This document shows, in pieces, positions 10,232-20,441 of a stretch of DNA of 64,000 nucleotides. How positions within the stretch are numbered: the first letter of the stretch is position 1; every line of letters begins with the position of its first letter. The position numbers and the translations under genes are program-made. The notes beneath the pieces were generated by a model. It saw only the letters and a list, made by a program, of their open reading frames with translations, was not told the DNA's origin and ran no database searches. The DNA lies in contig JAPEHQ010000001.1 in NCBI GenBank assembly GCA_027405735.1, positions 5,704,001 to 5,768,000 of the forward strand. Direction: 5' to 3'. The DNA comes from Mucor racemosus. Lineage: Eukaryota > Mucoromycota > Mucoromycetes > Mucorales > Mucoraceae.

Positions 10232-11642
10232 ATGACCAAGAATATTGTTATCGTTGGCGGTGGTTTTGCTGGTACTGGAGTTGCCAATGCCCTTGAAAAA
10301 GCATTAGCTAAATCAAACGATCAAGAACATCGCATTATTTTGGTTGAAAAGGTATGTTATATTGCATGTTTTTACTTTATTTATAATACTTAGGATACGT
10401 TAAATTATAGAAATCTCATTTTTACCATGCTATTGCTGGTCTCAGATCTGCTGTTCTCGATTGGGATTCTCGCATTTTGATTCCTTATACAGATTTATTC
10501 CAGAACAAGAAAAATAAGGTTGTTCAAGCCAGCGCAGTGCAACTCGAAAAAAATGAGATCGTATTAGATCAATCTATTGAAGAATTTGGTGATCGCATTG
10601 CTTATGATTATTTGATTCTTGCTACTGGTACTCAATATCCTTCCCCTGCTAAATCTTCTACTTTAAGTTTTGATACTACCAGTGCTAATCTTAAAGCACT
10701 TCGTGCTAATGTTAAATCTGCAAAGTCTATTGTAATTGTCGGCGGTGGACCTGTTGGTGTCGAATTAGCTGGTGAAATTCGTGAAGTCTATTCCGATAAG
10801 AAAATTACTATTGTGCATGACAAGGATAACTTTTTAGATGAAGCAAGTAGCCCTAATGCCAAATTGAGAAAGAATTTATTGACTTTAGCTCAAAAGAACA
10901 AGATTGATACAATCTTTAACGATGTTGTTGATTTACCTACTGATCTCAAGGAACATTTCTATAGCCCTGAAGCTGGTATTGTCAAGACAAAGAAGGGTCA
11001 ATCTATTGAAAACGTTGATCTTGTCTTATTGGCTTTTGGTAATCGTCCTGAAACAGCATGGTTAAAGAACTCTACCCTTGGCGCTGAAATTGTTAACACA
11101 AATGGCTATATTAAGGTCAAAAAATCTTTCCAAGTTGATCATACTGATTTATCAAATGTCTTTGTTTTGGGTGATGCTGCTGATTTTAAGGAAACCAAGT
11201 TGGCTTATCGTATTGGTACACATATTCCTGTTGTTGTTGAAAACCTTGTGCAAATTTCAGTCAAAAAGGGAAAACCTACTGCTGAATACAAAAAGGCTCC
11301 CGATGCTATGTTTATTACCTTTGGTAAAAAACAAGGTGCAGGCGTTCTTCCTCTCTTTGGTGGTATTGTTGTTGGCAGCTGGATTGTTTCAACCTTGAAG
11401 AGTAATACCCTTTTTACCAGTAAGAGCTGGGAGACTTTGAATGCCAAAGAGCCTGCTGCTAACAGGTAAAATACATTTCTGTCGAGTTTTCATATATATA
11501 TATGCATTGATACTAATTTTCTACATTTTTTTGAGCGCCTAAAAGACAAGATTCACCATCCACCTCTATATTTAATACTACTACCATTACTATATCTATA
11601 TTTATTATTACTATAGCCACTGCTGCTTATAAACTTAAATAA
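10232..11642 (+). CDS. AIF/FSP1-like FAD-NAD(P)H oxidoreductase with C-terminal tail anchor
   Basis: Three exons, join(10232-10351, 10411-11465, 11546-11642), 423 aa. The N-terminal NIVIVGGGFAGTGVANAL is the FAD Rossmann motif and IVIVGGGPVGVELAGEI near residue 130 is the NAD(P)H Rossmann motif. LILATGTQYPSPAK and VFVLGDAADF are the ATG and second FAD motifs of the class. This places it with AIF/AIFM2 (FSP1)-type NAD(P)H dehydrogenases. Exon 2 can be read through to a TAA at 11467-11469, but that TAA lies inside a splice donor (AACAG|GTAAAA). The downstream intron has a near-perfect branch site, TACTAAT, and the acceptor CTAAAAG. The final exon then gives a Ser/Thr linker, a hydrophobic segment of about 16 residues (TITISIFIITIATAAY) and KLK: a tail anchor. 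Retaining the intron would give a soluble protein ending NR. Confidence 0.85.
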
Positions 11643-11934
11643 TTTTTGCTTTACACAACTTATCCTTTAATTGACTTCATATGTAAAGATCATGCAATCA
11701 CATGAGGTGTCACCATCTTGAGGCCACCTTGACCAGGGGAACCCTTTTCATCAGCTGATTACAAGCAATTAAAAATACATGTATTTTTGGAATATCATTC
11801 TTTTGTTCATTTTATTTCTTTGTAAATTCAAATGATATTCGAGACTTTAAATCGACATGTTGATTCATCTTTGGAGGTTACACATGAGAATGAGCTTTTA
11901 AGACGTTGGAAATATTGAATGCTTTTAATTACAG

Positions 11935-13902
11935 ATGATCGACCGAGATTCTTTGGATAAATTGATGCTTGCAGATATTATTGAATACTGTCAAGAAAGA
12001 GGTATAAATGATACCATTGTATATTGAAAAAGGCAGTGGATAGTAACTTTACAATTTATAGGTTTAAAAACTGAAGGAGCAAAGGCAGAATTAATTGAGG
12101 ATTTGATTAGTTGGGTAGATAGAAATCACATAAAATCGAATAAAATGATAATTGTCTGATTTGTACATGTATAGAAAGAAAATATTCGATTGATACCAGC
12201 GCCTTCCACGCCGAGACTTTATACAGCATTAGAGTTACTGCCAGACTCATCTTCTACGTTGCCGCCTCAACAACGACTAGAATTAAATTCTCGAGACTTA
12301 TCTATGCTATTTCTGGATGACAAAAACCCTGATTTTGACATTCCCTATCATGCATTAGTTGTGGGAAAAAAACTTGGAAGTGGAGGATTCAAAGATTGTT
12401 ATGCCGGTATAAGCAGTATGCGTTTATATGGCATACATGTATTAAACCTTTTATGTATATGTAGGCATGTATAAAGGGGTAAGTAATGATACGATGTGTA
12501 TGGATCCATGATGTACATTAAAAAACAAAACAAAAAGGGACCTGTTGCTATTGGCGAATTACGATTAACACATTTCAATCAAGTGGACCTTGATGAAATC
12601 AAGCACGAAATTAATGTTTTAAAGTGAGCATTAATGTATTTGTATCCAACTACAAACTCTTGAATCTAAACTTTCTACAGACAGTTGCGGCATGAAAATG
12701 TCATTCGATTTATAGGTGTGTGCACTCACCCTCAGCATTTGTGTATTATCACTGAATTATGTGCAAAAGGCGATTTGTTTGACGTTATTAGATGCTATAA
12801 AAAGCCTAATTTCTCCCAATTGGTATATTAAAGTCATTGTCAGTTCAACTTTAGTACTCATGATACTAAAATACAGGTTATGTACATGTATGATATTGCA
12901 TTAGGAGTGTCATATTTGCATACAAGAAGGTAGATGCTAGAAGTACTGATATATTTAGCGATTATTTTAACTTTTGTAACATTTGACAGACCTTCCATTA
13001 TACATAGAGTGAGTGCAGATGTGTGTTTATTCTTATTTAAAATAGCTAATTGCTTTTATTAGGATTTAAAGTCAATGAATATTCTGGTTTGTATTGATAT
13101 TTCTATATACAGTACAAGCGTTGTAACAAGTTTTAGATTTCCAGTGATGATAGAGCCAAAGTGAATGATTTTGGATTAGCTAGAATACGACCTAAAGCAA
13201 ATATTTTGATGCATACACATTGTGGAACTCCAAATTGGTAAAGCATCATATACTATAAGCATCAAACACTATTTAACGCTTGACAATTATAGGCAAGGTA
13301 CTCGCATACAAATAAAATAAAATATTATATGCTAAAGTACAATTCTTAAACAGCCCCAGAATACTGGTCATCTAACCCAAGTTATACGGAAAAAGTACGA
13401 AAGATTTAAATTTCCATTACATAAAATGAAAAAAAAACTAAAAGTATTTTAGGTTGATGTAGGTTAGCTTTAGAAATTATCTCCACTTTCTGTTGATTCT
13501 TATACGTAGAAATGTCGTTTAAATAGATATATGCGTGTGGACTCATATTTTGGGAAATTCTAAGCTGGGGAGAATACGGTTATCCCTTTCAAGGTATTTC
13601 TATATTTAAAAGTTAATATTGTATTATCAAATTAATTACTTGCAATAGACTTGACCGAGCATGCCCTATATGTTGCTGTAAAAGATCATCGAACAAGGCC
13701 ACCATTGGGTAAATTGAGCCAAATATATCCTCATCAACTTTTAGTTTTGATTATGGAAATGTGGGATTCAGATCCTACAATGGTAAGTGTTATGCTTTGT
13801 GCAGTTTAATATAGCTACTAGCTAATGTTTTGTGATATGGATTCATTATAGAGACCGTCAATGAATCAAGTAGTCGATATATTATCAAATTATCTCACTT
13901 GA
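11935..13902 (+). CDS. SAP-domain TKL-like protein kinase lacking the usual beta3 lysine
   Basis: Sixteen exons (11935-12001, 12062-12114, 12175-12406, 12465-12478, 12538-12623, 12681-12822, 12877-12929, 12990-13008, 13063-13086, 13137-13237, 13293-13297, 13354-13394, 13453-13458, 13527-13593, 13649-13782, 13852-13902); all phases agree, 364 aa. Residues about 5-40 form a SAP motif (DKLMLADIIEYCQERGLKTE, then GAKAELIEDLI), a nucleic-acid or chromatin binding helix pair. Residues 100-364 are a kinase: GSGGFKDCYAG loop, HRDLKSMN catalytic loop, DFG, APE and DIYACGLIFWEILSWGEYG. The VAIK lysine is replaced by Gly128 (PVAIGELR), while a Lys (K113) sits in the glycine-rich strand, as in WNK kinases. 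Three exons are only 14, 5 and 6 nt. An extra first exon (11832-11876, MIFETLNRHVDSSLE) is possible, since the ATG follows a good acceptor. Confidence 0.87.
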
Positions 13903-15033
13903 TTTAATATGTAATAAGATAAAAAGGCTACCCTTCCATACAATACATGCTTCTATACATCTGCGTAATAATAAAAGATTAAAGTCTATTTACACACGCC
14001 ATGCCTGATACTGTTTACTTTTTACGAAATTAGCTCATCTTTCCTGATATCATTTCCTTCAATAAATATACATATATTAACATAAAACGTATATATCTAT
14101 TCTTTCACTAATATTTGGTATTATATACAACGTGGTTGTTATTAGTTATGCTATACACAAGTCCATTAATTATATTTCTTTTGTTAATTTCAATAGAACC
14201 GCTCAGTAAATTATAAGTAAACTTTGGCAATGATTTCCTCGATCTTCAGTTCCCTGTACAAGTTACCATTCAAGATTACTATGTCGAAGATGTGTCCCTA
14301 CTGCTATCATATAACATTGGCCAAAAATTGATCTAAAATTGATTGTGAAAATCAAGCATTTAAATATTGATTTTTCATATTCACAAAATATATCTAACTG
14401 AAAGCTACTTTAAATTTCTTGTTTCAGCAAAAAATGTTGATTTTTTGTCGAAATAATCAAAATAATAGTTCACATTACAACTTAAAGCCTAAGTTAACGG
14501 AGTTCTACAATTGATTTGTTGTCGAAATGTCGAAATGGTCGAAAAATGATTCAAAAAACGAAATCGTTTAGTAGCTCATAAACTGCAAAATAGGTAGGCC
14601 TAGGATCAAGTTTTTAAAATAATAACAAAAAACTACCAACAGTATACTAGTAAATTGTAATTTAATACACTATCGTTCAATATGACCAAATATTAATGAA
14701 TCAGAAAAAATACAAATGGTAAAAACTGATACTCAATGTAAAATGAGATCAAGATTGATAAAAGGTGCATTCATTGTGTGGTGAAAATTGCGACATTTGG
14801 ATGGATAGAAATTAGAGGACCAAGATGTTGCGTTTGCTTCAGGATTTTCAAAAGGGTTCAAAAGCATTCTTTATTAAACTCATCAACTAGATGTTGAATA
14901 CTCACCATATGCGATTAGTATCATTTTGTCTTTTATTTAATTGTTGTATTATTAAAAATCAAGCTTTTCATAGCTTATAACAACGACAATGGGATGTTTC
15001 TGATTTAGATTGACATTTATCATAAGGCGGGCT
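13903..15033. other. non-coding, repeat-derived region
   Basis: Downstream of the kinase gene, with an AATAAA-like signal near 13970. From about 14420 to 14610 it carries a minus-strand copy of the dispersed AT-rich repeat also found at 63190-63375: both copies share a Phe-codon-like GTTTTTTGAATCATTTTTCG core in opposite orientations. No gene seen. Confidence 0.5.
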
Positions 15034-15231
15034 GATGATACGTTTGATACTACTGTAGATGGAACCAGTCAATTTAATTTATGGAAATAGAATTAAGATA
15101 CCAAGAAACGACTTGTAAGTGCTTAAGTTGGTTCTAGTAAATCATTGAATAAATTGGCTTGGGACAAAGAGGATAAAAAGGCGGCAATAGGTTTCGGTGA
15201 TGGCCATGTTTATATTTATGATATTGGAGAG
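15034..15231 (+). pseudogene. degenerate WD-repeat exon, dynein intermediate chain-like
   Basis: One frame reads DDTFDTTVDGTSQFNLWK, then stop-N-stop-DTKKRLVSA-stop, then VGSSKSLNKLAWDKEDKKAA and IGFGDGHVYIYDIGE up to a GTAAGA donor. The order VDGT..LWN-like, N.DT, LNKLAWD, DGHVYIYDIG is the last WD repeat of cytoplasmic dynein intermediate chains. Three in-frame stops show it is not functional. The intact donor suggests a genomic duplicate, not a processed copy. No flanking exons were recognised, so the family call rests on this piece alone. Confidence 0.6.
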
Positions 15232-17537
15232 GTAAGACTAAAACTCAATGTACGTTATCTCTAGCGCAATAATTATAAAGTAGGACTATATTATCATCAA
15301 ATAAACTACCACACAATATTAACGTATATAAATGTTCACAGTAATAAGCTTGAATCAAGTGGATACAGCATCGTATATTCTTGAAAAAGTTCTCAAGTAT
15401 TATAAAATCTCTTATTTTTAAGACTTACAAAGCTTATAAGCGTAATATTAATTTTGAAAATTATTTTTGTCCAGATCATCAATTTTGACATTTTTTAAAT
15501 TTTTTTTTTCTGATTTTGCAAATCTAGAGTTAATTATACTACCAATTATAAAAACAAAAAATATACACATATACACCATTTAACGCTCTGTTTGCTCAAT
15601 AAAAAATAACAAACATTTTTATTGCAAAATATTACATGAAAATCCTTTAATCAAAAAACCGTTTTTGGGCCAAAAGTACAAATTTTCATTACTTAACATT
15701 TAATATTAAGCTTTTATAAAATGTGTATTAGTCATGGCTACAATTTTCTCTCATAATGTAGTATATTTAAACGTCGATTTTGGTATCAAAATTTGATTTT
15801 TCTGTTTTTTGATCAAAATCATGAGTGTTGGTAAGGATGAAATGAGTCCCGAAAATGTCCGCTACAAAAACTGAATTTTCAGACCGTACGTGGTTAAATA
15901 TAAGAAAAGTAAAAAAAAAAAACGCATTTTCATTGAAAGCTTAGATATATACCATAGTATAAAAGACTTAGCTGTTCGATCATGTTATGCTCAATTATGG
16001 CGTCGCTCTACGGGATCGCTTTTGCAATTTTTTAATGAATCTATGATATGACAGACAGTTTTTCTAGTAGAAAAACGTATGTTTCTATGATAGCAGATAT
16101 TGCCTATTTTGCGTAGTTTATGGGTTGATGCGCTGTAATGTTGCGTTTACATTGGCTGAAATGTACAATTTAGCAGGGTTTTAAATGCGCTAAATAATGT
16201 AAAGCCTTGAAAATCCTTTTCTACGTGTGTTGTTTCTCTCTTTTTGTTTTCATCTTCCAAGGATATTATTCACCGTTTGATAAGGCATATCAGGCTATCA
16301 ATCTAGAATTCTTTTCCTTTATCTAAATGCTCATGCTAACAGAAGTGACTAATGTTTTTAATATAGGTACTGTAGCACTCGTTATATTAGAGGCTGATAT
16401 TTTCATTTATAATTAACTGCATTCTAAGATCAAATAGCATTATTTACTACTGTACTGCTGGACGTATTTCTGGATTACCAGATCAAATCGAAGGTAATGG
16501 TATTTATTATATCTACACAATAAAAAGCTAGAACTGGCTACAAACCCACGAAGTGTTCTAGAAAAGTGGTAAAATTTCAAATGAAGAAATGATATAGAAA
16601 CAAAAAAAGGATAATCTAATGTTTTGTCTAATAATCATAATTTTGATTGTAGTTACTGTATACTTGAAAACAACTCTTTTCACAGCTGACAATTGTAAAC
16701 CAAAATAGTAAGTTTAAAGAAGGTTAATTTATTTAAATTTTATGTGTGATAAAGTAACATCGTAACATTTATAATCTTAGATTTCGCTTGCATATAAATT
16801 TAAGCATTAAGTATTATTTAAGTTTATGCTCGAGCAAAAATCATTGTTGCTGCAGACATTATAGCTATAAACATATTTACAAATGATGTTAATCGTAAAT
16901 ATATTGGCAGTTGCATGTATTGCTCTACATCAACAACGTATTAAATTGTATTATCTATAATCAATATCAATAAAAGCAAATGTAATTAAAAATCCATTAG
17001 TCCAGTACAAAATTCAATGGAATTTTAAGGACGACACGATGCTCATGTACAAACCAATTTGTGCGCATACGATCAGCTCATTACGCTAATGGTCATATTT
17101 TATTATGATGCGCAAATAGGGATAATAATATGCTTATGAGCAATTCTACTACTATGCACACATGGGATTGATGTCATGCACACGGACAGAATCTATAACT
17201 CTGGACACACGGGCTTTTTGTTATGTTCGTGTGCAGTTTCTTTTGTTGTGCCCATGTGCATCTTGTTATCTTTTTAGTCATTATTCAGTGGGCGCAACAA
17301 CTCATCAGGCTATAGTGTGTAGCCCACCTAGGCACAACAAAATCATCTTGTGAAACACAGGTCGGCCATAGTGATTCTATATATAAATCTTTTAAATTTG
17401 TGATTTTACGGAGGACTTTTTTTGAATGCTGTTGTATCATTTTATACTTTTCAAGTTAAATCCGTTATTAGGCTAATAATGTTGTAGGTTGTATTTATAT
17501 TTTACTTAAAATAAGCCTTTGAATAATTAATAGCAAT
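15232..17537. other. non-coding region with one weak coding-like remnant
   Basis: AT-rich with no intact gene. At 16433-16494 a short frame reads RSNSIIYYCTAGRISGLPDQ followed by IEG and a GTAATG donor-like site, possibly a lone exon fossil; I cannot assign it. Around 17150-17340 the DNA is richer in CACACGGG/CATGTGC words with no clear origin. Confidence 0.4.
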
Positions 17538-17735
17538 ACAGTCGAACCTTAATTTTTGTATGAAATTTCGATACCTGCATCTTATAGCTGCTTGGAATAA
17601 TTAAACAACCGCGTCCGGGCTGTCCGGTAATTTTTTCTAGAGATTTAAAGCTTGGAAATATCATTAGATGGCCGCTTCCGGAGATTGTTCCGCTTGTTTT
17701 TTTTGGAAGAGTGACCATTGGCTAAAATATGAATG
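17538..17735 (-). mobile_element. pogo-like MITE fragment (solo copy)
   Basis: Begins with TA followed by CAGTCGAACCTTAATTTTTG, the form of pogo/Tigger-type terminal repeats with a TA target site. It continues with AAATTTCGATACCTGCATCT and the CCGGGCTGTCCGG and GGCCGCTTCCGGAGATTGTT words. The same sequence in opposite orientation lies inside every unit of the large tandem array (first copy about 36550-36765), so it is a dispersed repeat. It has no coding capacity. Confidence 0.55.
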
Positions 17736-17894
17736 ATATACTATGTTGTATGCCACCAATCAAGTACCATGACCCATGAATGCTGGTAGTATTGGTGTTG
17801 AGCCGGGATTTTCCAGCCAAATTTACTAGTATACATATCATATGCATTAATGAAAAAGGAGAAAATTTGCTAGACATATGCAAAACTTACTAAG

Positions 17895-18072
17895 AAAAAA
17901 AAATGAGGATCATATTCGATGAGAAGCAAGGTCATCGGAGATTCTCTTTCGAAATTCATATCCTGATGCCAAAGGGCTTCCCCTCTAGCGGGTTTGAACT
18001 CACGAATACGTATTCCACACTCAATCTGCAACGCATGCGCTACCCTTTGAGCGAGACAGCCTCCTGAGGTCT
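17895..18072 (-). mobile_element. tRNA-derived SINE-like element or tRNA pseudogene
   Basis: On the minus strand, from 18065 leftwards, the sequence resembles a tRNA 5' half: a CGCT-loop-AGCG D stem (CGCTCAAAGGGTAGCG) that contains an A-box-like word, then about 40 nt on a B-box match, GAGTTCAAACCC. The acceptor and T stems do not pair, so it is not a working tRNA. About 85 nt further on is an uninterrupted T run, as at a Pol III terminator. This head-plus-unrelated-body form fits a SINE. One copy only is seen in the window. Confidence 0.5.
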
Positions 18073-19259
18073 ACAATTTTAATCCCCGTACATGTGAACA
18101 TGCATATGTCAGTTTTTCGTCTTCATTATTTTGGGAAATGTAGCAAATCAAGTTGTATTTTTCTTTTTGGAAATGATACTAGAGCTTTCCAGAAATTGGT
18201 AGTAGACATCATCTGGAAAAAATGCCAATTTTTGATGGAGATATAAACAAAACTCAATGTTTTTAGTACATTACTATTAAGTTGCATAACATAAAAATTG
18301 AATATGGGTGAATGCAAAACAATCTTTGCAAAAATGGGAGTTAGTATAATATGAGCTACAACGCACAGAAACTCAAGTGATATTCAACAGATGCAGTTGC
18401 ATTTGGAAATTCAATTTTTAAATGTAGAAACACCTTGAATTATAAATTATACTAGAAAACCAAAGTACGCATTATTCACCAAACTAAAGATAGGCACCAA
18501 CTTTCCAATCCACCAGTGGTAAATGCAGATATCAATTGTATAATCTCTGAAGTAAATAACGAAGTTTTTTACTGAAATAAAAAAAAATATAAAAATAAAA
18601 GCAGTAGAAATACAACTATAATCAGCTAAAGTTTTTATTACAAAAGATTTCTGAACATTTAAAATAATTGAAAAAGTATAAGGGTATTTATAGTGATTTG
18701 GAGGACTTGGATACCATCAGACTTGAATGGATGTATATTTAGTAATCTTCCAGTTTTGAGTACATTGTTATTGATTTAATATTTTAAGGGGTAAATTATG
18801 TAAAGCATTGACTATAAGGGATTGATGATGTCAAGTGTGACAATATCGACCTTTTGAGAAGAAATGGTTGTTTTGTTTATTATTGTTATATCTATTTTAT
18901 GTAACCTTGATTTTAAGGGGTAGTTGTTATATGCTTGTTAATTTTATTTATATTGATAGTGCAACTTCAGTATAAATATGCAGTCGATTAAATTGATATC
19001 TTTGTTTATTAGTATTATTGATTTGGATAGGATCCTGTTTTGATATATATGTCATTTGTGTAATTGATTGTGCCGTGATCAAGGGTGCTATCATCTACAC
19101 GACATGTATGGTTCAAAAAGGTATTTCATATTTTTAGCATGCGTTTGTTATTGTGTTCAATTGAAGCGCTTGTTTATTATTGTTGTCCACATTTCAAGTG
19201 GCATCATATTTTATGAGCGACACTTGAGATTCAATTTATTTTATTATTATCAAGCGGTT
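18073..19259. other. non-coding AT-rich region
   Basis: No convincing open frame, RNA gene or repeat was recognised here. Short open frames lack coding character. Confidence 0.4.
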
Positions 19260-20060
19260 TTAGTAGTATGTAATTCCACTGCACACATTTTTGAGGATAT
19301 CTCCACGAAAAATTAATATTTTTAAAAAAAACTAAATTGGACCCAAGAGAGCTCACCAAGGTGTATAAGCTGAATGTACAAAAAATGCTGCTTAGGTTAA
19401 CGAATATCTTGTAATTTACTACCAATAGGGCAAAAAAAATAGAATAAGAAAAAAGTGCTCCGAATGTTTAAACAAGTAAGTTTTATCATTAAAAAGTATT
19501 AGAGTAGCTTAATTTTTTGCAGAGATATGAAGCCTCAAAGTTTTTAATTTTAGCAGTGAAGTATGTGTAAAAATCTGAAACATTAGTATTAAAAAATTCA
19601 TATCAACTACTAAGAATAGGATATTCCCAGAAACGCGTTTTTGAATTAAAGTTGAGCATCTCAGGTATAAAGGCATATGATTTTATTATTTTGCTATTTA
19701 ATGAAAAAAAAATTAAACAGGGCTGTAAAATCAGAACCAGTTTCTAATAAATTTTACGCGTTTTAAAGCATTTTGTGAGATAAAAAAAATAAAATTAAGA
19801 ATAGGTAGCGTAATGCGACTAATTTATACCCATTTTTGAGTGTCTAAAGTATATTTTAAAAGTAGTTTGGTTTAGGGTCAGTTATAAAATAGTAGCACGC
19901 TCTGATTTCGAAGATTAAATAAAGCTTCTTTATTTGCTTTTTTTGGTCTCAAACATTGGAATCATCTAAAAACAATAAAAAATAAAATAAAATCTCTGAT
20001 AAATCTGTGGGAATTCATACAGTATAGCATGGATTATGGAAAACACCAAAAAAAAATTAT
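19260..20060 (-). repeat. dispersed AT-rich repeat, copy in minus orientation
   Basis: Several blocks match the reverse complement of 62200-62880 in the same order. Examples: ACACATTTTTGAGGATATCT-CCACGAAAA near 19288 (62833-62861), AATTGGACCCAAGAGAGCTC near 19335 (62791-62815), and TGTGTAAAAATCTGAAACAT near 19565 (about 62540-62560). It also holds a GCACGCTCTGATTT word related to the GCACGCTCCGATTTT of the array units. This is a decayed multicopy element with no recognisable coding region. Confidence 0.6.
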
Positions 20061-20416
20061 AATTTCAAGAAGTTATGATTTTTAGCCATAAAATCATTTA
20101 CCAATTACCATTGATGATATAATAATTCAATATTGTAAAGATAATTGAAATATAAAGATGTGTATACATGCTAGACGACTTTTATGCAAAGGAGATTTTC
20201 AAGATCTTATAGTCTGAATGGTAACATATTTGAGAAGCTCTTCAGCAGTAGTGTAACCAATGCTCATATTGAATGATTTGCAACGGGAATTTAATATGGT
20301 CTATTTTATGCATTAAGAATATTTCTTGATTTATACAAAAAAGATATAAAATTTTGTCCAGTATTCATCGTGAAACGTAAATTATGTAGCACAATAAAGG
20401 TACATGGCAACTGAAC

Positions 20417-20441
20417 AAAAAAAAAAAAAAAAAAAAAAAAA
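20417..20441 (+). repeat. A25 homopolymer tract
   Basis: A run of 25 A, preceded by AT-rich sequence with an AATAAAGG word about 20 bases upstream. It could be the tail of a retroposed copy or simple slippage. Confidence 0.6.
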
